Shown here in pieces: positions 1 through 6,143 of a stretch of 11,870 nt of DNA (position 1 is the stretch's first letter; every line of letters starts with the position of its first letter). The translations under genes were made by a program, and so were the position numbers. Under the pieces are notes generated by a model, which ran no database searches, had not been told where the DNA came from, and was given only the letters and a program-made list of their open reading frames with translations. Location: positions 1 through 11,870 of the forward strand of contig VBJK01000132.1 of assembly GCA_005879655.1 (NCBI GenBank). Direction: 5' to 3'. This DNA is from Chloroflexota bacterium (GTDB lineage: Bacteria > Chloroflexota > Ktedonobacteria > Ktedonobacterales > Ktedonobacteraceae).

Positions 1-46
1 TGGCGGCGGAGTGGGTGACTGGCCATATATGAATAGACCCACTAGC

Positions 47-71
47 AAAAAGCATCAAGATAGATGCTCTT
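47..71 (-). terminator. Rho-independent terminator after etfA
   Basis: On the minus strand, about 11 nt past the etfA stop, AGCATC and GATGCT form a 6-bp stem around the loop TATCTT. A G-T wobble and two A-T pairs can extend it, and a run of T follows directly. This is the classic intrinsic-terminator layout and it closes the etfBA operon. The 46 bases before it in the window hold nothing I can name. Confidence 0.7.
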
Positions 72-81
72 ATCAGCTACG

Positions 82-1047
82 TTATGCCTTGCGGCGCTTG
101 ACCTCTTCAGTAAGTGCTGGCAGTATCGTTAATACGTCGCCCACTACACCAAAATCAGCGACTGAGAAGATGGGAGCATTTTCGTCTTTATTGATAGCAA
201 CGATGTACTTAGAGCCTTTCATACCAGCCAGATGCTGGATGGCACCGCTGATACCGCAGGCAACGTACAATGTTGGTTTGACGGTTACGCCGGTCTGTCC
301 TATCTGGTAGCTGTATGCGAGCCAGCCCGCATCAACAATGGCGCGTGTTGCTCCAGGCGCGCCCCCCAGCACTGTTGCCAGTGCTTCGACCAGGCGGAAG
401 TTTTCGGCTTTACCCAGGCCGCGACCGCCGCCGACAACGACGTTTGCATCCTCTAGCGCAGGACCTTCGCTGGCCACTTCGACGTTATCGAGTATTTTGA
501 TGGTCTGTGCATCCGCGCTGATAGTTGGGTTGAGTGTGGTAACTTGTGCTGTACGGCCCGCAAAGCGTTCGATAGCGAAAGCCTTGGGGCGGGTCAGTAC
601 GATGCCAGTGCCCCCGTGGGGATGAGTTGCCGTAACGATATTTTCGCCACCCCAGGGCACTGTCACCTTGAGCTGATCGCCGCTGAATGCCAGGTCGGTG
701 GCATCGGTGATCAGGCCCAGATTATTGCGTACCATCAGGCGTGCTGCAATGTCGCGTAGATCGTATGTCGTAGCGAGCAAGAGCAGGTCTGGCTGATGCT
801 CTTTCAGCAGGCTACTAACGGTTTCTAATGCTGGCAACGTCAGATAGTTGTCGTAAGTTGCATTGGTATGGGCGTAGACTTTCTCTGCGCCATATTCGCC
901 AAGCGTGGGCGCAACCTTAGCAGCGGCAGCACCCAGTACAATGGCCTCTGCGCGGCCTAACTTGGCGGCTTTGCCCAGCACCTCAAGTGATGAGCGGACG
1001 GGCTGACCATTCTCCAGTTCAATCAGCACCCAGATTGTTTTTGCCAC
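82..1047 (-). CDS. etfA: Electron transfer flavoprotein, alpha subunit
   Basis: This is the alpha subunit of the ETF heterodimer, a soluble cytoplasmic FAD carrier that takes electrons from acyl-CoA and related dehydrogenases and passes them towards the quinone pool. The N-terminal domain is the usual Rossmann-like ETF fold. The C-terminal FAD-binding domain contains [12 protein letters not shown], then YQIGQTG, then a full match to the ETF-alpha signature running from [13 protein letters not shown] to IVAIN. The chosen start is the GTG at 1047 (V-A-K-T-I-W), giving 321 aa, the usual family length. GAGGTG sits about 6 nt upstream of it, and homologues begin at this point. An ATG at 1089 is in frame but would add 14 unconserved residues. 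It follows etfB after a 140-bp gap that holds a direct repeat. The family call is certain; only the start is inferred. Confidence 0.96.
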   Translation of the reverse strand: MAKTIWVLIELENGQPVRSSLEVLGKAAKLGRAEAIVLGAAAAKVAPTLGEYGAEKVYAHTNATYDNYLTLPALETVSSLLKEHQPDLLLLATTYDLRDIAARLMVRNNLGLITDATDLAFSGDQLKVTVPWGGENIVTATHPHGGTGIVLTRPKAFAIERFAGRTAQVTTLNPTISADAQTIKILDNVEVASEGPALEDANVVVGGGRGLGKAENFRLVEALATVLGGAPGATRAIVDAGWLAYSYQIGQTGVTVKPTLYVACGISGAIQHLAGMKGSKYIVAINKDENAPIFSVADFGVVGDVLTILPALTEEVKRRKA

Positions 1048-1120
1048 GATAGACACCTCTTCTATAGATAGAGCAAAATCATTTGACATTTAGCTATCGT
1101 TCGGTTAGCATCGCTTGTGT

Positions 1121-1152
1121 CAGAAGGTATTGAAACCCAGAAGGTATTGAAA
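1121..1152. repeat. Tandem 17-bp direct repeat between etfB and etfA
   Basis: The 15-base sequence CAGAAGGTATTGAAA occurs twice, at 1121-1135 and 1138-1152, separated by CC. It lies in the 140-bp gap between the two etf genes. It looks like a simple local duplication, and no function is evident. It would be transcribed within the etfBA message. Confidence 0.85.
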
Positions 1153-1187
1153 TTGCTCGAACCTTTCGACCCGTTGGGGCTTAAAAC

Positions 1188-1973
1188 CTATAGCAACTGG
1201 TATCGCTGCAAAAAGTCAGCGATATGTTGAGCAGCATTGCCATCGTCTTTGATAATCTGACCGGCGGCACGTGCCTCTGCCTTACCAAGCTCCAGCACAC
1301 GTTCGCGTGCACCAGCTTCGCCAACGAGTGCTGGTGCAATAGCGAGATCAGCAAGCTTGAGTTGGCTGAGAGGTTTCTTTTTGGCCCCCATAATCCCCTT
1401 CATAGTGGGGTAGATTGCCTCGAAGGAGCCACTAGCGATCGTGACTACTGCGGGTAAAGGTGCTTCGACGGTCTTATAACCAGTGGGTACAACACGTTTT
1501 ACAATAGCTTTTGTGCCTTCGACTTTGATTTCGCGGGCAAAGGTTAATTGGGGCAAGCCTAGAAATTCAGCGATACCGGCAGGCACCATACCAGTGTAGC
1601 CATCGGTACTCTCTGTTGAGCAGAAGATCAGGTCTGCCTTCTCTTTTTTAATGACGGCAGCGAGGACTCGTGCAGTTGCAAGGGCGTCAGAACCGGCCAA
1701 TGCCGGATCGGTGACTAGTATGGCGCGGTCGGCACCCATTGCCAGTGCACGGCGCATACCATCCATCGCGCTGGCTGGTCCCATGCTGAGCACGACTAAT
1801 TCGCTATGGCCAAGAGTATCACGAAGCTTAATAGCTGCTGAAATAGTGCTTTCATCGCCAGGGTCAAGGACAAGTGAGACACCAGTACGTACTAGACGTT
1901 TGGTGTTGGGATCGAGTTTACTGACCGTGGTGTTAGGATCTGGTACTTGTTTTATACAAACAAAGATCTTCAT
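1188..1973 (-). CDS. etfB: Electron transfer flavoprotein, beta subunit
   Basis: This is the beta subunit of ETF, partner of the EtfA encoded just downstream. It binds the adenine nucleotide (AMP or a second flavin, depending on subtype) and forms the docking face for partner dehydrogenases. At 261 aa it has the normal length. It opens with the family hallmark MKIFVCIKQVPDPN, followed by LDPGDESTISAAIKLRD where most homologues have NPFDE-type residues. It ends the ETF core with VEAPLPAVVTIASG, the beta-subunit signature region. The ATG at 1973 is preceded by TGAGG with roughly 10 nt of spacing. It is the first gene of an etfB-etfA operon with its own promoter at 2049-2078. No ETF:quinone oxidoreductase or acyl-CoA dehydrogenase gene is visible in the window, so the electron donor cannot be named. 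Confidence 0.96.
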   Translation of the reverse strand: MKIFVCIKQVPDPNTTVSKLDPNTKRLVRTGVSLVLDPGDESTISAAIKLRDTLGHSELVVLSMGPASAMDGMRRALAMGADRAILVTDPALAGSDALATARVLAAVIKKEKADLIFCSTESTDGYTGMVPAGIAEFLGLPQLTFAREIKVEGTKAIVKRVVPTGYKTVEAPLPAVVTIASGSFEAIYPTMKGIMGAKKKPLSQLKLADLAIAPALVGEAGARERVLELGKAEARAAGQIIKDDGNAAQHIADFLQRYQLL

Positions 1974-2015
1974 TGTTGATGCGCCTCATTTTTTCTTAAA
2001 GTATGGCGTGGTATG

Positions 2016-2039
2016 GCAAGGAGCTTCGATGTTCCTTGC
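2016..2039 (-). promoter_or_regulatory. Hairpin in the etfB 5' leader
   Basis: GCAAGGA and TCCTTGC form a perfect 7-bp stem around a 10-nt loop. On the minus strand it begins only a few nucleotides after the predicted start of transcription and ends about 42 nt before the etfB start codon. A 5' hairpin here could stabilise the message or act as an operator. The sequence does not say which. Confidence 0.45.
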
Positions 2040-2048
2040 GGTGATCTT

Positions 2049-2078
2049 ATTGTACATGTTACAAAAAGTGCATGTCAA
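2049..2078 (-). promoter_or_regulatory. Sigma-70-type promoter of etfBA
   Basis: On the minus strand, a perfect -35 box TTGACA (2073-2078) and a -10 box TACAAT (2049-2054, 5 of 6 matches) are separated by 18 nt. Transcription would start near 2042, leaving a leader of about 70 nt. This makes etfBA independent of the lasso genes upstream. Confidence 0.7.
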
Positions 2079-2257
2079 TATAACTGGCTAACTGTCTGTG
2101 GTAGTGCTTTTTTGGGTGCATGCAGTCTCATCTCGTAGCTGAGATTTGTTTCTGTTGTGTTAGGTAGTTGCAGGTACTTAAGGGACTCTCAAAAAATAAA
2201 GTGTTCTAAAAAAGTTACCAGTGATTGTCTTGTAGATCTATTAGTTAATATGAAGAT

Positions 2258-2274
2258 TGAGCGTTACTCGCTCA
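2258..2274 (-). terminator. Weak hairpin at the end of the cyclase gene
   Basis: TGAGCG and CGCTCA form a 6-bp stem with loop AGTAA, overlapping the cyclase TGA stop. No T-run follows immediately, so it is a poor intrinsic terminator. Transcription may partly run on towards etfB. Confidence 0.25.
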
Positions 2275-4140
2275 TCCTTGCAGCGATCTACTATCCTCTA
2301 TGCGGAAGCTCGTGGTGACTTTCTCCTGAACATGTAGCCATTTTTCCTGCAGAGAGAGCCACTTGAGCAGTGCGAGGATATAGTTGATGCGGTGCATTTT
2401 GCCCACTGGCACTCCTGCTAAACTGACATCCAGCAGATACTCGATGAGCAGTTCTTTGTCGATCATGCTCTCAAGAGGTGTTTGCTGTATCAGCGCTTCC
2501 AAGCTGTGCAGATTCCGTCCCAACCCCAGATGGTAGACCTCGTTAAACCCTCTCTTGCTCTGCCGATACCTGATGATGTCGGGAAGTATATCACGCATGG
2601 CTTCGGCAAGCACAGGTTTCACCTGTCCTGGCAGACGCTCTATCCGGGACTGCATCCCTAAACTAAATGACAAGAGACGGGTATCGAGAAACGGATGGGT
2701 ATGGGCAATGCCAAGGGGAGCCGCAAGTTCCCAGCGCCATACATCGCCTGCTCTCCTCTTCAGTGCGTTTATAACGTAGGACACGCTTGTTTGCTCACAC
2801 TGCTGATAGCTCTGTTGGGCCTCTTCAATAGCCCTACTCTGTAAGGCATGACGACGAGCAAAGTCTGGTCTGACCCAGCAGGGAACATCCCAGTCGGTAT
2901 CTATCTTGCCGAGACTTGCCCATCTCTTGCCTGCTGCCCATTGTGCCACCAGAGGTTTGAGGCCATATGTGATGAGGGTCCTCCACGGGCTATGATTCCC
3001 CGCTTGTGCCCGTGTGGTTGCTTGCTGCCACGCTTCACCGTAACGATGCTCTCGTAACAAATCATAGAGAGAGTATGGGGGGAAACTATGCATCTCATCG
3101 GACCCATGACCGGTGAGGATGGTGAGCGCCCCAATCGAGGCTGCAAGGTTGACGATGTGCTGGCCCGAAGTCATATAGGCCAATGCTGTGTGTGGCTCAT
3201 CATGCAAGGGTGGATCAGTGAAGCTATCAAAGTCTAGCAGGTCGTCGGAGAGCAGTCGGTGAGCAACAAGCGCTGTTTCGTCATGCAAGGCGCTCTCAAT
3301 ATATGGACGTTCTCGTGCTAAAATGGCAAGGCGGTTATAGACCTGCGAAACGGTATGCAAGGGAGCCTCTCCCCGGCCTGAACGAACCAGATCACGTGCG
3401 AGCAGAGCAACTGAGGTCGAATCCATACCTCCTGACAAGTGTGCAAGGGTACAGCCATGCATGCGTTCTTGCACAGCTGTCCGTAGCAGGGTGTAGTACT
3501 GTTCGGCAACCTCTCCCAGGTCACTGGTGCCAGGATCTTTGATGTGTTTGGGCCAATCCCAGTACGGGCGGCGCTCAATCCTGTCGGAGTCCGTTTTTGC
3601 GATCACCATGGTTCCCGGTAAGACGCGCTGTAGACCCAGGTACACACATTGCTCGCTGCTCATCTCATGCAGAGGCCCTGGCACCATCAAGAATTGAGCA
3701 CAATATGCTTCGTTGAGGGTGCATTGGGGCAGCATGGCACAAAGGGGTCGTGTACTAGTGCTGAAGGCAATGGTGCCCTCGTGTTGTATCCAAAAGAGGG
3801 GATAGCCACCCAGTGGATCGCGCATCGCTAGCAGCTGGGCGGTCTCTGCATCCCAAATAAGCAGGGCAAAGTCTCCTTCCAGGCCTGCGAGAGCAGCCAT
3901 GCCCCGATGATGGTAGACGGCGAGCGCAAGCGCAGCATCATTGGTCTGACATTCAGGCGAACAGACGGCCTGAAGTTGGGCAAGTCTGTCAGAGCGATGG
4001 AAGAGATGACCCATGAGAAGCGCAAAAGAGTCCCCCACGTGCGAACACGTCACCAGAGCACTTCGCTCATTATTGTCGGGGACACTCATGTGGACCTCGA
4101 GCTCTTTGGCTCGGCGCTTGACCACAAATCCTACTCGCAT
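2272..4140 (-). CDS. Lasso-peptide cyclase (asparagine-synthase-like, C protein)
   Basis: Homologues activate the Asp or Glu side chain of a precursor core as an acyl-AMP and close it onto the core N-terminus, forming the macrolactam of a lasso peptide. From the chosen start (622 aa) there is an N-terminal glutaminase-like domain without the catalytic Cys. It carries GDFALLIWD near 89-97 and RDPLGG near 107-112. The asparagine-synthase domain follows, with the pyrophosphate loop SGGMDS at 236-241, GHGSDE at 344-349, HPFLDTR at 482-488 and SKRGF at 528-532. These are typical of lasso cyclases, and the length fits. The ATG at 4140 has AAGGTG a few nucleotides upstream. The frame stays open a further 71 codons to a TTG at 4353, but that extension is low-complexity and Pro-rich, so I leave it out. 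It lies 225 nt downstream of the precursor gene. A true asparagine synthetase is unlikely because the nucleophilic Cys is missing. Confidence 0.85.
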   Translation of the reverse strand: MRVGFVVKRRAKELEVHMSVPDNNERSALVTCSHVGDSFALLMGHLFHRSDRLAQLQAVCSPECQTNDAALALAVYHHRGMAALAGLEGDFALLIWDAETAQLLAMRDPLGGYPLFWIQHEGTIAFSTSTRPLCAMLPQCTLNEAYCAQFLMVPGPLHEMSSEQCVYLGLQRVLPGTMVIAKTDSDRIERRPYWDWPKHIKDPGTSDLGEVAEQYYTLLRTAVQERMHGCTLAHLSGGMDSTSVALLARDLVRSGRGEAPLHTVSQVYNRLAILARERPYIESALHDETALVAHRLLSDDLLDFDSFTDPPLHDEPHTALAYMTSGQHIVNLAASIGALTILTGHGSDEMHSFPPYSLYDLLREHRYGEAWQQATTRAQAGNHSPWRTLITYGLKPLVAQWAAGKRWASLGKIDTDWDVPCWVRPDFARRHALQSRAIEEAQQSYQQCEQTSVSYVINALKRRAGDVWRWELAAPLGIAHTHPFLDTRLLSFSLGMQSRIERLPGQVKPVLAEAMRDILPDIIRYRQSKRGFNEVYHLGLGRNLHSLEALIQQTPLESMIDKELLIEYLLDVSLAGVPVGKMHRINYILALLKWLSLQEKWLHVQEKVTTSFRIEDSRSLQG

Positions 4141-4365
4141 ACACTCACCTTCTTCTGCGTCGTACTCATTAACACAAGAGTCGATAGGGATTGGGGGTCC
4201 AGGGGACGGACCCTCCAGGGCGGGGTTCGGGGTGTCCCCAAAGTTTCCCCATTCCCCAAAGGGTTTTGGGATTCTGCACTGGTAGTGGATCACTTGACCC
4301 TCAAGATAGATCCCTCTCGCATCGTTAGCAGAACCATTAAACAATTCCTCCAATGCTTCAAGACT
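4141..4365 (-). other. Structured spacer between precursor and cyclase
   Basis: This 225-nt spacer of the presumed precursor-cyclase message contains two strong hairpins. TTTGGGG-ACA-CCCCGAA (4226-4242) has 7 pairs including one wobble. GGGTCC-N7-GGACCC (4195-4213) has 6 pairs. Many G and C runs surround them, including TTTGGGGA twice with an 18-nt period, and the plus strand could form a G-quadruplex. No T-run follows, so full termination is unlikely. Lasso operons often carry a stem-loop here that favours precursor over cyclase expression; assigning that role to this spacer is inference. The cyclase reading frame is open throughout the spacer. Confidence 0.5.
4290..4337 (-). CDS. Possible 15-residue mini-ORF in the precursor-cyclase spacer
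   Basis: An ATG at 4337 has a near-ideal ribosome-binding site, GGAGGA, with 8 nt of spacing. It opens the 15-codon frame MVLLTMREGSILRVK, which ends in TGA. It starts 28 nt after the precursor stop and is out of frame with both neighbours. It could be a small leader peptide that couples or tunes translation of the cyclase, a remnant, or chance. No family is recognisable. Confidence 0.25.
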   Translation of the reverse strand: MVLLTMREGSILRVK

Positions 4366-4569
4366 TTATCCCCAGTGGAGGATATCCCACCCTGACCCAT
4401 CGTTACCAGATTTATTCCATGCGGCCATGAGCTGTTTCGCCTCGCCAACAAGTGTGACTCGCGGAGAGCGATAGGGTCGATGGACACTGTTCTTCTCAGA
4501 CCGCTCAAGGGAGCCTTCTCCCATCCGAGAGTCGAACGTTTCAAGAGGGTTTTGATCTTTGTGTTCCAT
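4366..4569 (-). CDS. Putative lasso-peptide (RiPP) precursor
   Basis: This is a 67-residue ORF that I read as the substrate of the cyclase downstream. The ATG at 4569 has AAGGAG seven nt upstream. Residues 33-47 (Y33, P36, V38, G42, then L47) match the lasso leader signature YxxPxLxxxG that the RRE protein binds. The C-terminal 17 residues, WNKSGNDGSGWDILHWG, are a plausible core. Possible rings are Ala50 to Asp57 (8 residues), Trp51 to Asp57 (7) or Gly55 to Asp62 (8). The spacing from the leader glycine in characterised precursors favours a start near Ala50. The usual Thr at -2 is absent in every register, which is odd. The ending is rich in Trp and His, which could suit the neighbouring P450. 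The leader N-terminus is longer than usual. The call depends on motif plus context. Confidence 0.68.
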   Translation of the reverse strand: MEHKDQNPLETFDSRMGEGSLERSEKNSVHRPYRSPRVTLVGEAKQLMAAWNKSGNDGSGWDILHWG

Positions 4570-4693
4570 GGCAAAACTCCTTATCAAAAAGGAATAAATG
4601 TTCGACTTAACGAACTCTTGAGAGGGAACAAGGCGGTGTGGTTCTCACAAAGCACGCCTTTAGCTCTCCATAAAGGTTTTATACATTATATTC

Positions 4694-4707
4694 CATGTTA
4701 TAACATG
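4694..4707. promoter_or_regulatory. 14-bp palindrome, candidate operator
   Basis: CATGTTATAACATG is a perfect 14-bp inverted repeat with no spacer. It covers the whole -10 box of the leftward precursor promoter, so a dimeric repressor bound here would block transcription. No regulator gene is adjacent. AT-rich palindromes can also arise by chance. Confidence 0.4.
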
Positions 4708-4725
4708 TTTTCATTAAAAGTTCAA
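4697..4725 (-). promoter_or_regulatory. Promoter of the precursor-cyclase operon
   Basis: On the minus strand, TTGAAC (-35, 4720-4725) and TATAAC (-10, 4697-4702) are separated by the ideal 17 nt. Transcription would start near 4690, giving a leader of about 120 nt before the precursor ATG at 4569. A second TATAAT at 4685-4690 lacks a good -35 box. Confidence 0.6.
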
Positions 4726-4782
4726 GATTTACCGTTTTATATGAATATATTGCTATTAATGATAATAAATAACATTTTTCTC

Positions 4783-4812
4783 TTGACAAGTCCGATACGC
4801 TTGTACTATACT
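4783..4812 (+). promoter_or_regulatory. Promoter of the P450 gene
   Basis: A perfect TTGACA (4783-4788) and TATACT (4807-4812, 5 of 6 matches) are spaced by 18 nt. Transcription would begin near 4819. That leaves about 140 nt before the P450 start, a stretch that contains the small ORF at 4859. Confidence 0.7.
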
Positions 4813-4858
4813 TTCGTCAGTAGCTACATTGAATAGCCTCTCAAAGAAAAGAAAGGAC

Positions 4859-4993
4859 ATGGAACGCTGGTTCCCAGGACTCAAGGTGGGAGATCGCGCT
4901 GTTAGCCGAGAGAATGCGCTCGTCTTAGATATAGCATACCCGCGAAATCATAGGAGCAATGAACTGCAACATGAGCATAGGAAGACAAAATGA
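4859..4993 (+). CDS. Possible 44-residue upstream ORF overlapping the P450 start
   Basis: The first ATG after the predicted P450 promoter opens a 44-codon frame, starting MERWFPGLKVGDR, that ends at TGA 4991-4993. It therefore overlaps the P450 start by 35 nt in another frame. AAAGG lies just before the ATG, though closer than ideal. It could be a leader ORF whose translation couples to the P450, whose own ribosome-binding site is also too close. It could also be a small protein of its own or chance. I recognise no family. Confidence 0.3.
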   Translation: MERWFPGLKVGDRAVSRENALVLDIAYPRNHRSNELQHEHRKTK

Positions 4994-6143
4994 ACCACTT
5001 GGTTCTCGACTGGTTAGAGCACTAGGTCCTTCGACTGAGGAGCGGCAGGCATGGTTTCACCACATGCAGGAAACACAACCTGTACGCTATCATCCAGAGT
5101 CTCATCTGTGGGAAGTCTTTCGCTACAAAGATGTCCAGCAAGTCCTCCTGGATTCTGCCACTTTTGCCAAAGAGAGTGAGCCTGATCCAGCACAACACCG
5201 GAAACGACGTGGCCTCATGTCAAATGAATTCACCTCACGCCGTATTGAAGAACTGACTCCACGCCTTATCCAGATTGTTGATGAACTCTTAGAGCCTGCC
5301 AGAGCTTCAGGAAAAATGAATGTCGTGACTGAGTTGGCCTCTCCGCTACCAGTACGCATCATTGCTGAACTGTTGGGGCTGCCACTGTCCGGTCAAGAAC
5401 GCGTTCAACAATGGTCTTACCAACGGTTCATAGGCGTTGGCGATTCTGATAAGAATGAACTTTTCCGCTTTCTCTCAGACGTGCTTGATGAGCGCAAGCG
5501 TGATCCACGTGATGACCTTATGAGTAGGTTATTAGCAGCGGAGGAAAATGAGGCACATTTGACACGCGAAGAAATTATCTCTATGTGCAAGGAACTGATG
5601 GTGACGGGCAGTATCACCACCATGATACTGCTGAGTCGGGTCCTCTATCGTTGTTGTCTGTACCCAGAGATCTATCAGGCCTTGCGCGATAATCCATCGT
5701 TGATACAGGGGGCCATTGAAGAGACGTTGCGCTATGACTTTGCTAGCTCCCACCTGTGCCGCACTACTCTCCATGATACGGTACTGGGTGGGCACCAGAT
5801 CAAAGCTGGAGAGACAGTGGTAGCTTGGAGGGGGGCAGCCAATTTCGATGAAACGTATTTTCCGCATTCTGAGCAGTTCGATATCAGGCGTTCTCCTAAC
5901 CCCCATCTGACTTTTGGTTATGGTGTCCACGTTTGCTTGGGTCATCCTCTGGCCCGTTTAGAAGGTCGTATTCTCTTAGAGAGGATCGTCGCACACTTCT
6001 CTGAGATTCGGCTCGACCCTGAAGATTCGGTGCAATATACGGATAAGATGGCCTCCGAGTTTATTCAGTCCCTTGGCGTGCTCTTTACGAAAGCCTGTTC
6101 CCCTGTCTCGGAGAAATTCAGGAACTCCCACACTGTAAATTGA
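4959..6143 (+). CDS. Cytochrome P450, likely RiPP tailoring enzyme
   Basis: This is a soluble bacterial-type P450 of 394 aa, about the usual length, with no membrane anchor. P450s use haem and O2 to hydroxylate or cross-link substrates. Helix C shows DPAQHRKRR near 76-84, the K helix has ExxR as E255-T-L-R258, and the haem-binding loop FGYGVHVCLG at 319-328 supplies the ligand Cys326. The I-helix motif is TGSIT (216-220). Gly217 and Thr220 are kept, but the acid normally before the Thr is Ile219, so proton delivery may differ from standard monooxygenases. The ATG at 4959 has AGGAG only 2 nt away, and a second in-frame ATG at 4971 is too far at about 14 nt, so the start is uncertain. It is divergent from the lasso precursor and cyclase, which suggests a role in tailoring that peptide. 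No ferredoxin or reductase gene is nearby. Confidence 0.93.
   Translation: MNCNMSIGRQNEPLGSRLVRALGPSTEERQAWFHHMQETQPVRYHPESHLWEVFRYKDVQQVLLDSATFAKESEPDPAQHRKRRGLMSNEFTSRRIEELTPRLIQIVDELLEPARASGKMNVVTELASPLPVRIIAELLGLPLSGQERVQQWSYQRFIGVGDSDKNELFRFLSDVLDERKRDPRDDLMSRLLAAEENEAHLTREEIISMCKELMVTGSITTMILLSRVLYRCCLYPEIYQALRDNPSLIQGAIEETLRYDFASSHLCRTTLHDTVLGGHQIKAGETVVAWRGAANFDETYFPHSEQFDIRRSPNPHLTFGYGVHVCLGHPLARLEGRILLERIVAHFSEIRLDPEDSVQYTDKMASEFIQSLGVLFTKACSPVSEKFRNSHTVN

Larger units (their letters stand above)
1974..2271. other. Intergenic region upstream of etfB
   Basis: This 298-bp non-coding stretch lies between the lasso cyclase and etfB, both on the minus strand. It holds the etfBA promoter, a leader hairpin, and a small hairpin at the cyclase end, each listed separately. 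The part from about 2100 to 2257 is AT-rich with short A/T runs. I see no gene or RNA in it. Confidence 0.7.
4570..4958. other. Divergent regulatory region between precursor and P450
   Basis: This 389-bp region is strongly AT-rich from about 4680 to 4820. It holds a promoter in each direction, a 14-bp palindrome and a possible small ORF at 4859, each listed separately. The two -35 boxes are about 57 bp apart. One regulator could therefore control both transcripts. No gene for such a regulator is nearby. Confidence 0.7.

Noticed and set aside
1121..1152. Direct repeat as the start of a CRISPR array
   Set aside because: There are just two 15-bp copies with a 2-bp gap. That is a simple duplication with no spacer structure and no cas genes nearby.
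4141..4353. N-terminal extension of the cyclase starting at the TTG at 4353
   Set aside because: The extension is Pro-rich and unlike any lasso cyclase N-terminus. The GGAGGA lies inside it and not before it. The ATG at 4140 has its own AAGGTG site and gives a normal-length protein.
3907..4395. Plus-strand ORF of 162 aa antisense to the cyclase
   Set aside because: The opposite strand carries clear cyclase motifs here. This frame is a shadow with no recognisable domain.
4480..4836. Plus-strand ORF of 118 aa across the precursor and the divergent promoter region
   Set aside because: It is antisense to the precursor gene, runs through the AT-rich promoter zone, and its translation is a run of hydrophobic and aromatic residues without family features.
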